Part shown: piece by piece, positions 9,359-18,071 of the stretch
Numbering within the stretch: the stretch's first letter is position 1
Layout: each line of letters starts with the position of its first letter
DNA from: CAVRQM01 sp963756975
GTDB taxonomy: Bacteria > Pseudomonadota > Alphaproteobacteria > Acetobacterales > Acetobacteraceae
Length of the DNA: 64,000 nt
Direction of reading: 5' to 3'
Assembly: GCA_963756975.1 (NCBI GenBank)
Contig: CAVWPS010000002.1
Coordinates: forward strand, 310,001-374,000
Made by a program: the position numbers and the translations under genes
Notes under the pieces: generated by a model
Told to the model about the DNA's origin: nothing
The model's input: the letters and a program-made list of their open reading frames with translations, nothing else
Databases searched by the model: none

Positions 9359-10497
9359 CAGACGCGCTCCAGCACGGTCGCGATCCCCTGCCCGCCGCCG
9401 ATGCACTGTGTGGCCAGCGCGTACCGCCCGCCGTCGCGCGCCAGCAGGGAAGCCGCCTTGCCGACGATCCTGGCCCCGGTCGCCCCGAGCGGATGGCCGA
9501 TCGCCAGCGCCCCGCCGTCGATGTTGACCCGGGCCGGATCGAACCGCAAGTCGCGGATACAGGCGAGGGCCTGCGACGCGAAAGCCTCGTTCAGCTCGAC
9601 GACATCGAGCGCCTCGGCCTCGATCCCGGCACGCGTGAGCGCTTTGTAGCATGCCGCGCCCGGCGCAAGGCCCATGAGCGCCGGCTGGAACCCCGCGACG
9701 CCGATGGCCACGATCCGCGCCAGCACCGGTAATCCGTGCCGGTCGGCGTACGCCTGGGTGCACACCAGCACCGCCGCCGCGCCGTCGGTCAGCGGGGACG
9801 AGGTTCCGGCGGTGACGGAGCCTTCCGCCTCGAACGCCGGTTTCAGCGCCGCCAAGGCGTCGGCCGACGTGTCGGGCCGGATGCAGCCGTCCCGCGTGAC
9901 CGTGCCGATGGGCACGATTTCCGCCGCCAGCCGTCCCTCCGTCTGGGCCGCCGCCGCCTTCCGGTGGGATGCGGCGGCGAACGCATCCTGGTCGGCGCGA
10001 GGGATCTTGCACAGACGGGCGACCACCTCCGCCGTGTTGCCCATCGGCATATACGCAGCCGAGATCTTCGCCTGCAGTGCCGGGTTCGGCAGCGGATTGT
10101 AGCCCATCATCGGCACGCGGCTCATGCTCTCCACCCCGGCGGCGATGTAGACCTCGCCGGCTCCCATCTGGATCGCGCCCGCGGCCGCATGGACCGACTG
10201 CATCGACGAACCGCAGAACCGGTTGATCGTCATGCCCGCCATCTCGATCGGCAGATCCGCCAAAAGCCCGATCAGACGGCCGACGTTCAGCCCCTGCTCG
10301 CCCTCCGGGAACGCGCAGCCGACGATCAGGTCCTCGATGTCCTCCGGCTTCACGCCGGTCCGCTCGATCAGGGCCCGCACCACGGCCGCCGCCAGATCGT
10401 CCGGCCGCACACCGGCCAGCGCACCCTTGCCAGCGGGCTGGAACGGTGAGCGTGCATAGCCGGCGATCACGACAGGGATCGCAAGGGTGTGGGGCAC
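9358..10497 (-). CDS. Acetyl-CoA C-acyltransferase (thiolase)
   Basis: A 379-aa thiolase performing the last cleavage of beta-oxidation, releasing acetyl-CoA. The nucleophilic cysteine is in INRFCGSSMQ (about residue 93), the catalytic His-containing loop in GGALAIGHPLGATGAR, NEAF is present, and the C-terminal CIGGGQG carries the second active-site cysteine. The length is typical. It is the first gene of the minus-strand fatty-acid operon and diverges from the thioesterase gene across a 60-base gap that must hold both promoters. Confidence 0.95.
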   Translation of the reverse strand: MPHTLAIPVVIAGYARSPFQPAGKGALAGVRPDDLAAAVVRALIERTGVKPEDIEDLIVGCAFPEGEQGLNVGRLIGLLADLPIEMAGMTINRFCGSSMQSVHAAAGAIQMGAGEVYIAAGVESMSRVPMMGYNPLPNPALQAKISAAYMPMGNTAEVVARLCKIPRADQDAFAAASHRKAAAAQTEGRLAAEIVPIGTVTRDGCIRPDTSADALAALKPAFEAEGSVTAGTSSPLTDGAAAVLVCTQAYADRHGLPVLARIVAIGVAGFQPALMGLAPGAACYKALTRAGIEAEALDVVELNEAFASQALACIRDLRFDPARVNIDGGALAIGHPLGATGARIVGKAASLLARDGGRYALATQCIGGGQGIATVLERV

Positions 10498-10557
10498 GAA
10501 ATTCTCCAGCGTCGTTGCTAGGGATATAGGCGTTTTCTCGTTGCCAGCGGAGGGCTA

Positions 10558-10989
10558 ATGACCGGATTGGAGCGTCTAGAGGCTGGGATCGCCAACCCGA
10601 GCCTGCTCGCGAACATGGCGACGACACTCGGGTTCCGCGTGATGCAGGCGGAGGAGGGTACGGTGATCGTCCACGCCGACCCGCAGCCGGGGTTCCTGAA
10701 CATGTCCGGCATCGTCCACGGCGGCTGGGCCGCGACGCTGCTCGACAGTGCCATGGGGTGCGCCGCGCAATCGACCGTCGGCGAGGGCCAGTCGGTCACC
10801 ACGGTCGAGATCAAGATCGCCTATCACCGGCCGATCAAGGTCGATACCGGGACGGTCATCGTGACCGGCCGGGTTTTGAGCCGCAGCCGCCGGCTCGCCT
10901 TCGCCGAGGGACGGCTGGAGGACGGCCAGGGACGGCTGCTCGCGAGCGGCACGTCGACGCTGATGGTTTTGGACCCGCGATCGCTCTAA
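10558..10989 (+). CDS. PaaI-family hotdog thioesterase
   Basis: A 143-aa single hotdog domain with the PaaI-type motif IVHGGWAATLLDSAMG (about residues 52-67), where the His-Gly-Gly loop sits at the head of the long helix. The family hydrolyses acyl-CoA or aryl-CoA thioesters. It diverges from the beta-oxidation operon and is followed after 13 bases by an acyl-CoA ligase gene, so a role in recycling CoA during fatty-acid breakdown is a fair inference. The exact acyl substrate is unknown. Confidence 0.88.
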   Translation: MTGLERLEAGIANPSLLANMATTLGFRVMQAEEGTVIVHADPQPGFLNMSGIVHGGWAATLLDSAMGCAAQSTVGEGQSVTTVEIKIAYHRPIKVDTGTVIVTGRVLSRSRRLAFAEGRLEDGQGRLLASGTSTLMVLDPRSL

Positions 10990-11002
10990 CGTCGTCGGCG
11001 GG

Positions 11003-12689
11003 ATGGACGCCGATCGGCCCTGGCTTGCAAAATATCCGCCGGAAGTCGATTGGCACGCGCCGATCGAGCCCTCGTCGCTGCCCGACATGCTGGCCCGCGC
11101 CGGCCGGCTGTTCGGCGACCGCCCCGCGTTCGACTTTTTAGGCCGCAAGACGAGCTGGGCCGAGGCCGCCGCCGCCGCCGAGCGGATCGCGGCCGGGCTT
11201 CAGGCGCTGGGCCTGCCGCCCGGATCGCGGATCGGGCTGCTGCTGCCGAACTGCCCCGCGTATCCGCTACTATTCTTCGGCGTGCTGCGGGCCGGGTTCG
11301 TCGTGGTCAACTTCAACCCGCTCTATTCCGACCACGAGTTGCGGGTGCAGGCGCAGGATGCCGAGATCGCGGCCATGGCGACGCTCGATCTCGCCTCGCT
11401 GTATCCGAAGGCCGCCCGGCTGCTCGAGGCGGGGCTGATCGGGCGGATCGTCGTCTGTCCGTTCGCGCCGATGCTGCCGCGCGCGAAGGGGCTCGCGATG
11501 CGGGTGCTGAAACGGCGCGACCTGGTGCGCCCGCCGCGCGACGCAAAGCATGTCTGGCTCCCCGACCTGCTGGCGACGCGGACGAAACCGGCAGCGGTCG
11601 CCATCGACCCGGAGACGGATCTGGCGGTGCTGCAATACACCGGCGGCACGTCCGGCACGCCGAAGGGTGCCATGCTGAGCCACGCCAATCTGTCGGCCAA
11701 CGCGGCGCAAGCGGTCGCGTGGTTCCACACCACCGAACCCGGCCGGGAGCGCATCCTGGCGGCACTGCCGTTCTTCCACGTCTTCGCGCTGACCTGCGTG
11801 ATGCTGTTCGCCGTCCGCTGCGGGGCCGAAATCATCATGATGCCCCGCTTCGTGCTGGCCGACGCGATCGCCACCATCCTGCGAACGCGGCCGACCTACA
11901 TGGCGGGCGTGCCGACGATGTACAACGCCATCGCCCGGTTCGAGGGGAAAGCCGACCTGTCGTCGATCCGCTACTGCATCAGCGGCGGCGCGCCGTTGCC
12001 GGTCGAAATCAAGGCGCGGTTCGAGGCGCGGACCGGCTGCACCGTGGTCGAGGGCTACGGCCTCACGGAAAGCAGCCCGATCGTCACGGCCAACCCGGTC
12101 GACCGGCGAAAACCGCCCCGGCACGATCGGCCAGCCGCTGCCGCTGACGGAACTGCAACTGCGCGACCCCGCCGACCCGGCTTTACGCGTCGGTGCCGGC
12201 GTGCGCGGCGAGGTTTGCGTGCGCGGCCCGCAGGTGATGCTCGGCTACTGGCGCAGGGCGGCGGAAAGTGCGGAGACGTTGACGCCGGATGGCTGGCTGC
12301 GGACCGGCGATATCGGGACGATGGACGCGGACGGGTATTTCTCCATCGTCGACCGGATCAAGGATCTGATCCTGTGCGGCGGGTACAACGTCTATCCGCG
12401 CACGGTCGAGGAGGCGATTTATCGCCACGCGTCGGTGGCCGAGGTCACCGTGATCGGCGTGCCGGACGAGTATCGCGGGGAATCGGTGAAGGCGTTCGTG
12501 GTGCGGCGGCCCGGCGAGACGCTGACGGAGGCCGAGTTGCTGGCGTTCCTGCGCGCGTGGTTGTCGCCGGTGGAGTTGCCGCGCCACGTGGAGTTTCGCG
12601 AGGCTTTGCCGAAGACGCTGATCGGGAAGCTGAGCAAGAAGGAGTTGGTCGCGGAGGAGGCTGCTCGGCGTATGCAAACATTGCTCTGA
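11003..12689 (+). pseudogene. Long-chain acyl-CoA synthetase with one frame break
   Basis: AMP-forming acyl-CoA ligase that activates fatty acids. The first frame gives the N-domain with the P-loop LQYTGGTSGTPKGAMLSHAN and the A5 motif EGYGLTESSP. The frame then breaks in the CCCC run at 12116-12119. The second frame resumes with GTIGQPLP and continues through GWLRTGDIG, IVDRIKDLILCGGYNVYP and the A10 lysine region TLIGKLSKKEL. Removing one C yields 562 continuous codons, the normal family length. The good conservation on both sides suggests an artefact or a fresh mutation. It lies 13 bases behind the thioesterase gene, probably in one transcript. Confidence 0.85.
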
Positions 12690-12716
12690 CCGACCCGGTC
12701 ATCCACGAGGCAGCCC

Positions 12717-12764
12717 GGTCACGACCGACCGCGTGGATACGCGGGTCGAGCCCGCGCAAGGTGG
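12717..12764. repeat. REP-like palindromic repeat of the GLDPRIH type
   Basis: A short palindrome in the gap between two convergent genes. Its core has a perfect 6-base stem, CGCGGG at 12740-12745 with CCCGCG at 12751-12756. Read on the minus strand it spells RGLDPRIHAV, a translation I recognise as the signature of abundant intergenic repeats in many Alphaproteobacteria. There is no T-run after the stem, so it is not a classical intrinsic terminator, though it may still protect the 3' ends of the converging transcripts. Confidence 0.6.
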
Positions 12765-12768
12765 CGTT

Positions 12769-13171
12769 CTACGGTGACTTGAGCCACTTGCTCATGACCA
12801 CTCGCGGCGCAACCTCGAAACCCAGGCGCTCGTAAAACGCGACCACCTGCGTGTTCGTCTCGCGCACCATAAGCTGGAGCCTTGCCCACGCCCCGTTCGC
12901 GCAGCCACGCTTCGGCCGCGGCGACCATCGTCCGGCCGATGCCGACGCCGCGCGAATCCGGTGCGGCGGCGACGTAATAAAGCCAGCCACGATGCCCGTC
13001 GTGCCCGACCATCACGCTGCCGACGATCCGGCCGGTCGCGTCGCGGCCGACCAGCACGTCCGAGCCGGCCCCGTCCCTCGCGAACCGGAAATCGGCGGCC
13101 GGATCGTTATAGCTCGCGACCAGACCGCACGCGCGCCACAACGCGACGACGGCCGCCTCGTCGGTCGCCAC
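12769..13171 (-). pseudogene. GNAT-family N-acetyltransferase with one frame break
   Basis: Small acetyl-CoA-dependent acetyltransferase. The N-terminal part reads DEAAVVALWRACGLVASYND and ends with the acetyl-CoA loop SRGVGIGRTMV. The frame shifts at 12880-12881 (an extra base in a CC pair), and the other frame supplies VRETNTQVVAFYERLGFEV. One deleted base gives 133-134 residues, right for this family. The GTG at 13171 is the nearest usual start. The conserved N-terminus appears to extend a few codons further, where only ATT (about 13200) is available, overlapping the end of the porin gene. Confidence 0.75.
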
Positions 13172-13190
13172 CGCGCTCCCGATACGGAGA

Positions 13191-14561
13191 TCAGAAATTG
13201 ACGTGCGACTTGAACCCGAACACCGCCGCGTCCTTCGTGTTCGACTGCGCGTTCGGCCGGAAGAAATACTGAAAATCCGGGGCGAAGTTGACGCCGGTCG
13301 CGACGTGGATGTCGTAGTTCACCTCGATCAGCGCCGAATGCGTCTGGATGCCCGTCGCGGTGTCCACCACCGGTGTTCCCGTCTCGAGATCGAGCGCCTG
13401 CTCCTTGCCGAGCCGTCCGCTGATGCCGGTGTAGTTGAACAGGATGCCGATCGTGTCTTTGGGCCGCGCGGCCCAGAAGTCGGTGTCCAGGGCGGCGACG
13501 TAGAACTGGTTCGAGTAGTTGGAGAAGCTCGGGTCGCCGTGCGCGTAGCCGGCGAGCAGGATGATCCCGTCCGTGGCGCCCGGCCCGTTACGGACGATCA
13601 TCTGGTCGGCCAGCGCCCACGCCTCCGTCCGGTGGCCGGTGGCGCGCGTCATGCTGGCGAACGCGGCGGCGTTGTCGATGAACGCCTTGTCCGTCGAGCT
13701 GTCGAACGCGAACCCGAGCTTGTAGTGCCCCGGCAGTTTCGCCGCACCGATCACCGGCTCGTACGCCGCCTCGACCGGAACCTCGACACCGCTGTCCTGC
13801 GAGCCGTCGAACTTAAAGCCGGTGCGGAAATTCTGGTAATTGTACAAGCCCTGGCTGACCTCGTAGACGCCGGTCTGGACGTAGGTCGACGGCGTCGGGC
13901 GGAACCGCACGCGCCCGCCGAACGTCGCGTCCGGGTAGGAAGTGAGGCCGATATCCGCACTCGACGTCAGCTTCGGGTTGCCGCAGAGCGAGTTGTTCAT
14001 AAAGTTGCAGTTCAGCGGCGACGCGGCGAAATCGTCCAGCACCGGCAGACGGCCGGCTGCGATGTCGAGCCGCCCGTTCATCAGCGTCTGCTCGCCGTAC
14101 GCCTCGACGAGGTGGATGACGGTATCGCCGCCCGCGCCGTAGATTTCCTGCGTCGGGTTCAGGAAGTCGCCGAACAGCGAGCTGTCGAGGCTGCCCTGGC
14201 GGTTGACGATGACCAGGTGCGTCGCGAACCCCTGCAATCCCGCCAGCTTGCCCCAATCGACGTCGGCACCGAACCCGACCTGTCCCGCGTACGTCGCACC
14301 CCGCTTGGGTCCGCCGGTGACGTTGCCCGCGACCTCGCTCGTCCAGTCCAGCGACAGGTTGATGCCGTGCGCCTCGAGCCCCGGGCGGATGCCGAACAGG
14401 TCGCCCAGCAGGTGTTCCGGAGCCGGGGCCGGCGCGGCCGGTGCCGACAGCCCGAGGCTCGGGCCGATGCCGGGCCCGCTATTGAGCTGCTGCGCGCGCG
14501 CCGCCGTACCGCCGAGCAGCGCCAGAGCGATCGCCACTCCGCCGATTTGCAACTTGGGCAC
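13191..14561 (-). CDS. OprB-family carbohydrate-selective outer-membrane porin
   Basis: A 456-aa outer-membrane beta-barrel. The GTG at 14561 was chosen because a GGGGGAG ribosome site precedes it and it puts a signal peptide (hydrophobic GVAIALALLGG, cleavage near ARA-Q) at the N-terminus. The open frame upstream has no such features. The body shows alternating barrel strands, aromatic girdle residues, a two-cysteine loop (NCNFMNNSLCGNP) and a terminal phenylalanine (SHVNF), typical for outer-membrane insertion. OprB porins pass glucose and related sugars, which fits the many sugar-oxidising genes here. It diverges from the glycosyltransferase-like gene. Confidence 0.88.
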   Translation of the reverse strand: MPKLQIGGVAIALALLGGTAARAQQLNSGPGIGPSLGLSAPAAPAPAPEHLLGDLFGIRPGLEAHGINLSLDWTSEVAGNVTGGPKRGATYAGQVGFGADVDWGKLAGLQGFATHLVIVNRQGSLDSSLFGDFLNPTQEIYGAGGDTVIHLVEAYGEQTLMNGRLDIAAGRLPVLDDFAASPLNCNFMNNSLCGNPKLTSSADIGLTSYPDATFGGRVRFRPTPSTYVQTGVYEVSQGLYNYQNFRTGFKFDGSQDSGVEVPVEAAYEPVIGAAKLPGHYKLGFAFDSSTDKAFIDNAAAFASMTRATGHRTEAWALADQMIVRNGPGATDGIILLAGYAHGDPSFSNYSNQFYVAALDTDFWAARPKDTIGILFNYTGISGRLGKEQALDLETGTPVVDTATGIQTHSALIEVNYDIHVATGVNFAPDFQYFFRPNAQSNTKDAAVFGFKSHVNF

Positions 14562-14685
14562 CGTGCCCTCCCCCGTTTGGACGCGCCGCGTTCGCCGCGG
14601 CACGCCGTAAGGTAACGGTGGCGCGCCCACTCGATCCAGGTCCCGGAAATCGTTGCGGTCGAGGTGTTGCCGACGGGCTGCAATC

Positions 14686-15627
14686 GTGTCCGGCACGCGC
14701 TACCACGTCGTGCTGAGACCGTATTCGGGAACCGAACCTTTGCCCCCCCTCGCCGTCGTGATCCAGCTCTACATCAAGCGCGACACGCTCGCCGGGCTGT
14801 TCCTGTCGCTCGTCCGCTGCCGCGGCGTGGAGAACGTCGACCTGATCCTGTGGTGCGACGTGCCGCCCGATCCCGACCCGGACGCGCCCTCGCACCGCGC
14901 CGCCGCCATCGTCCGCGATCTGATCGCGGCGATCGCAACCCAGTACCGCCCTCTGTTCCGCTCGGTCGAGGTGCATTGCAACGACCGCAACCAGGGCACC
15001 TGCGGGACGTGCCGCATCGCGCTCGACCACGCATTCGCACGGCACGAATTCGTCGTGTTCGCCGAGGACGACGTCGTGTTCGCCCGCGACGCGCTGGAGT
15101 GGTTCTCCGCGATGCGCGCCGACCCCGCGTTCGCGGCCGAGCGATGCTGGGCGATCGCAGGGGAGTCCGTATTCTTCGACGCCGGCGGCCGCCCGATCCC
15201 GGACGGCTGGGTGCCGCCGATGCGCGAACTGGCGCGGGCCATGCGCTACGACACGTTCTACGTGGCCGAGGGCTTCATCCCGTCGACCTGCTTCGCCACC
15301 ACCGCCCGCAAATGGGCGGCGTTCGGCCACACGCGGGGCCAGCCGCTCGGCGACGTCGACGTCTGCGACCGCTGCCGCGACGAGGACAAAGTTTGCCTGC
15401 TCCCCCTGATGGCCCGCGTGGTGGACGTCGGCGAGCGGCACGAACTCGGCTGGAGCGTCACCCATCACGGGCTGGACGGCGTGCCGATGACGAAGAACAC
15501 CTATCTCACGTCGGACGCGATCGTGGGCAAGCCGGCGGCGTTCCGCGCCTATCCGGGCAGCAAGGACCGGCTGTGGCGGCTGACCAGCATGCTCGACGAT
15601 CAATATCATCCGGGGCTCGTGCCCTAG
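14686..15627 (+). CDS. Glycosyltransferase-like protein (GT-A fold, GNT-I/GT13-like)
   Basis: About 313 residues from the GTG at 14686. The frame is open further up, but no better start was seen, and the conserved part begins near LAVVIQLYIKRD. A nucleotide-sugar binding acidic motif occurs in FVVFAEDDVVFARD (EDD near residue 127), resembling the metal-binding motif of GT-A enzymes such as N-acetylglucosaminyltransferase I. A cysteine pair precedes it (GTCGTC). No membrane segment or signal is evident. It stands alone between a porin and tRNA-Thr, so its acceptor is unknown. The family assignment is from motif resemblance only. Confidence 0.65.
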   Translation: MSGTRYHVVLRPYSGTEPLPPLAVVIQLYIKRDTLAGLFLSLVRCRGVENVDLILWCDVPPDPDPDAPSHRAAAIVRDLIAAIATQYRPLFRSVEVHCNDRNQGTCGTCRIALDHAFARHEFVVFAEDDVVFARDALEWFSAMRADPAFAAERCWAIAGESVFFDAGGRPIPDGWVPPMRELARAMRYDTFYVAEGFIPSTCFATTARKWAAFGHTRGQPLGDVDVCDRCRDEDKVCLLPLMARVVDVGERHELGWSVTHHGLDGVPMTKNTYLTSDAIVGKPAAFRAYPGSKDRLWRLTSMLDDQYHPGLVP

Positions 15628-15685
15628 GTTGGGGGTTGCTTCCCAAATCGCGAAAGTCTACTCGTGCGCGGCCTTAGAGACGGCG

Positions 15686-15760
<75 letters not shown>

Positions 15761-15777
15761 GTCTCGTCAATGGGTTG

Positions 15778-15797
15778 CGCGCTATCAGGCGCGTTTT
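15778..15797 (+). terminator. Intrinsic terminator of tRNA-Thr
   Basis: Stem CGCGC (15778-15782), loop TATCAG and stem GCGCG (15789-15793) are followed directly by TTTT. The spacing and orientation suit termination of the tRNA transcript. Confidence 0.7.
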
Positions 15798-16154
15798 CGC
15801 ACCGTCGTAGCCTCCCCGTTACCTCGGCAACGCGCTTCGCTCGCGCGGCGCTTCCAACCCTGACGCGCCCGGACCCCGCTTCGACAGCATCGGGGCCATG
15901 GATGGCGCAGTCCTCCCGGCCGGCGCACGGGACTTGAACGGCACCAGCAAGCGCTAGTTAATTATCTTGGGATCGATCCTGGCGGGGTCGGCTTTTGTTG
16001 TTCTGGGTTTCAGAACGGAGAGCACGGTTGGAACACGATTGGCTCGGCTCCTTCGACTCCGCCCTAGTTATGGTTCGGGACCCAGGATTGACATTCCAGC
16101 GAACGGCACCAAACCGCATGAGAACCATACACTTTCCATAGGGAGTCGTCGTAA
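15798..16154. other. Intergenic stretch behind tRNA-Thr, no gene recognised
   Basis: About 350 bases without a supportable gene. GC falls towards the right end, marking the entry into the island. Short open frames here have no ribosome site and no recognisable protein motif. I saw no integrase remnant and no obvious second copy of the tRNA 3' end. Confidence 0.5.
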
Positions 16155-16673
16155 GTGAGAGATATTACCGCTCTGCTTGGACGCGAAATCAAACGAATCT
16201 CTTTCACTGACAATCCGCCCGTTGGATGTTACTTCATCACACTTCATGTTTGTGAAGGCCTTGCTTTCACCCTCTACGCGAGAGAGGTAAAACTTGGAAG
16301 GTATGAAGCGTACTCCATTGACCTGTCTGAGAGCGAGAGGGTCGGCGAGTCAGAATTGTTTGTGGACTGGACTGTGGGCTCAATCACAATATTGACTAGG
16401 CAAGAGTGGCTATCTTCTGAGCAAACAGATATCCCGACAGTTGGACGTAATCCTGTCGTGCAGACTTGGGGGCCAGTCGATCCATCACACGTTCTGGATA
16501 GAGACAGAGTCGAGGTTGAATTTGCTTTGATAGTTGCGGATGAATTGCGACGCGATGAAGTTATGGTCTACTTGTCTGACTACCCTGAAATTCTGTACTT
16601 GACGTGTGATCAAGACCTTATTAGGGAAACGAGGCTATCTTACTCACAGGCGGCGAAGGTGCTTTCTGTCTGA
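16155..16673 (+). CDS. Hypothetical protein in low-GC island
   Basis: A 172-aa protein that I do not recognise. It starts at GTG 16155 with no strong ribosome site. The sequence is acidic and non-membrane, with no signal peptide or clear motif. Its base composition and codons (many A/T third positions, AGA/AGG arginines) differ sharply from every neighbour, indicating recent acquisition. It stands alone between tRNA-Thr and gene remnants. It might be an immunity or cargo protein of a lost mobile element, but that is speculation. The length and intact frame are the main evidence that it is a real gene. Confidence 0.55.
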   Translation: MRDITALLGREIKRISFTDNPPVGCYFITLHVCEGLAFTLYAREVKLGRYEAYSIDLSESERVGESELFVDWTVGSITILTRQEWLSSEQTDIPTVGRNPVVQTWGPVDPSHVLDRDRVEVEFALIVADELRRDEVMVYLSDYPEILYLTCDQDLIRETRLSYSQAAKVLSV

Positions 16674-16699
16674 CAATGTAATATGGTAATGACATCATC

Positions 16700-16861
16700 T
16701 TAGACCAACTCAGCTCCGACCGTGTCTTGCGCTTGGCCGCTGAGACCGGCGACCGCCCCGAGCGGGTCGCCGTCAAGCTCGGCCTGATCACCGATCTGAT
16801 TGGTGGGCTCGTTCAATCGTCACGGCGCGACTTCACAAACGAAGCGCGCCGAACACCGTAA
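16700..16861 (+). pseudogene. Remnant of a GspE/PilB N-terminal domain
   Basis: A frame without a start codon reads LDQLSSDRVLRLAAETGDRP and then ERVAVKLGLITD before stopping at 16861. This resembles the small N-terminal domain of type II secretion/type IV pilus ATPases, where a helix pair with TGDRxERVLxxLGL is typical. Nothing of the ATPase domain follows. The GC content is again high, so this scrap probably belonged to the chromosome before the island decayed. Confidence 0.45.
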
Positions 16862-16937
16862 ATGTCGCTGGATCTCGAAGTCGTGCGTCAGGACGCATCG
16901 GAAGCCTGAGATCCAGTATGGTCGCATACTGGGTTCG

Positions 16938-17156
16938 ATGCCGGATCTTCTCGGGAGCGTCTTCCGGCTGAACGAGCGCTACATCATGGGCGCTCTCGAA
17001 GGGACCGCTCAAAGGTTCGAGCGTGCACTGGTCAGAACCGATGGGACCGTCGGGCATACGTTCGCCAGCTACGTTCCCGATCTCGGTCCCGACGGCACGG
17101 TGCGGGGGTTCATGGCGATTGTCGCCGACATCACCCCGCTCAGGGCACATCGGTGA
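16938..17156 (+). pseudogene. Fragment of a PAS-domain signalling protein
   Basis: Reading from the ATG at 16938, about 72 codons give the second half of a PAS fold: FRLNERYIMGALEGTAQRFE, then VRTDGTVGHTFASYVPDLG and GFMAIVADITPL, the usual end of a PAS_4 repeat. The frame extends upstream but without resemblance to anything. The first half of the domain and any kinase or cyclase output are missing, so this is most likely a truncated remnant. Confidence 0.5.
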
Positions 17157-17193
17157 GCCCCGGGCGACCGGATCATCTTCCGGGCTGTTCGTG

Positions 17194-18069
17194 TCAGCCC
17201 TTCAGGGCCCCGGCCGTCAGCCCGCTGATGAACTGCCGCTGCAGGACGAGGTAGACGAGGACCACCGGCACCAGCGCGATCATCAGACCTGAACACAGCG
17301 CGGTGTAGTCGGTGCCGTACTGCCCGACCGCCTGAAACACCGCCGACTGCACCGTTTTTCTCTCGGGCGACGTGATGAACGCGTTCGAGAACATGAACTC
17401 GTTCCACGTATACAGCGACTGGATGATCACCACGGTCGCCATGCCCGGGCGGGCCAGCGGCAGGTAGATCAGCCAGAACACCTGAAAGTCGTTGCAGCCG
17501 TCGATGCGCGCGGAGTCACCGAGGTCGCCGGGCAGGCTGAGGAAGAACGTCCGCATCAGGAAGACCGCGAACGCGGTGCCGCCGCCGACGTAGGACAGCG
17601 ACAAGCCGGTGAGCGAATTCAGCAGGCCGAGCGATCGCAGGAACTGGAACATCGGGATGAGGACCGCTTGCGGCGGGACCATCATCACCCCGATGAATGC
17701 GTAAAATACCAGTTCCCGTCCGGGGAACCGGTAGCGCGCGAAGCCGTATGCCGCCGGCGTCGCGAGGACGACCACCAGCGCCACCGTCAGGCCCGTGACG
17801 TACAGCGAGTTGCCGAGATGGACGGGGAAGTTCATCGCGAACCAGACGCGCGGGAAGTTGTCCCATCTGATTTGGCCCGGCAGCACCGTGTTGAAAACCT
17901 CGTGCGAGTCTTTCAGCGATGTGACGATCATCCACACCAGCGGAAACGCCTCGACGACCACGATCGCGATCAGGATGACGTAGATCAGCGTGCGCGTGAG
18001 CGCGACCGGCCAGATCGTCCGGGGCAGCGCGCCGTTCGGGTTGCGCTTGGCAACCGTGCTGCCGGACAT
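17194..18069 (-). CDS. Sugar ABC transporter permease (MalG/UgpE-like)
   Basis: A 291-aa inner-membrane permease with six predicted helices and the EAA loop DSARIDGCNDFQVFWLIYLP (about residues 199-218), where the coupling helix contacts the ATPase. The start MSGSTVAKRN at 18069 lies 2 bases after the other permease gene, indicating an operon. The C-terminal sequence QRQFISGLTAGALKG is typical of CUT1-family MalG subunits, which import oligosaccharides, polyols or glycerol-3-phosphate. No ATPase gene is present in this cluster. Confidence 0.92.
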   Translation of the reverse strand: MSGSTVAKRNPNGALPRTIWPVALTRTLIYVILIAIVVVEAFPLVWMIVTSLKDSHEVFNTVLPGQIRWDNFPRVWFAMNFPVHLGNSLYVTGLTVALVVVLATPAAYGFARYRFPGRELVFYAFIGVMMVPPQAVLIPMFQFLRSLGLLNSLTGLSLSYVGGGTAFAVFLMRTFFLSLPGDLGDSARIDGCNDFQVFWLIYLPLARPGMATVVIIQSLYTWNEFMFSNAFITSPERKTVQSAVFQAVGQYGTDYTALCSGLMIALVPVVLVYLVLQRQFISGLTAGALKG

Positions 18070-18071
18070 CC

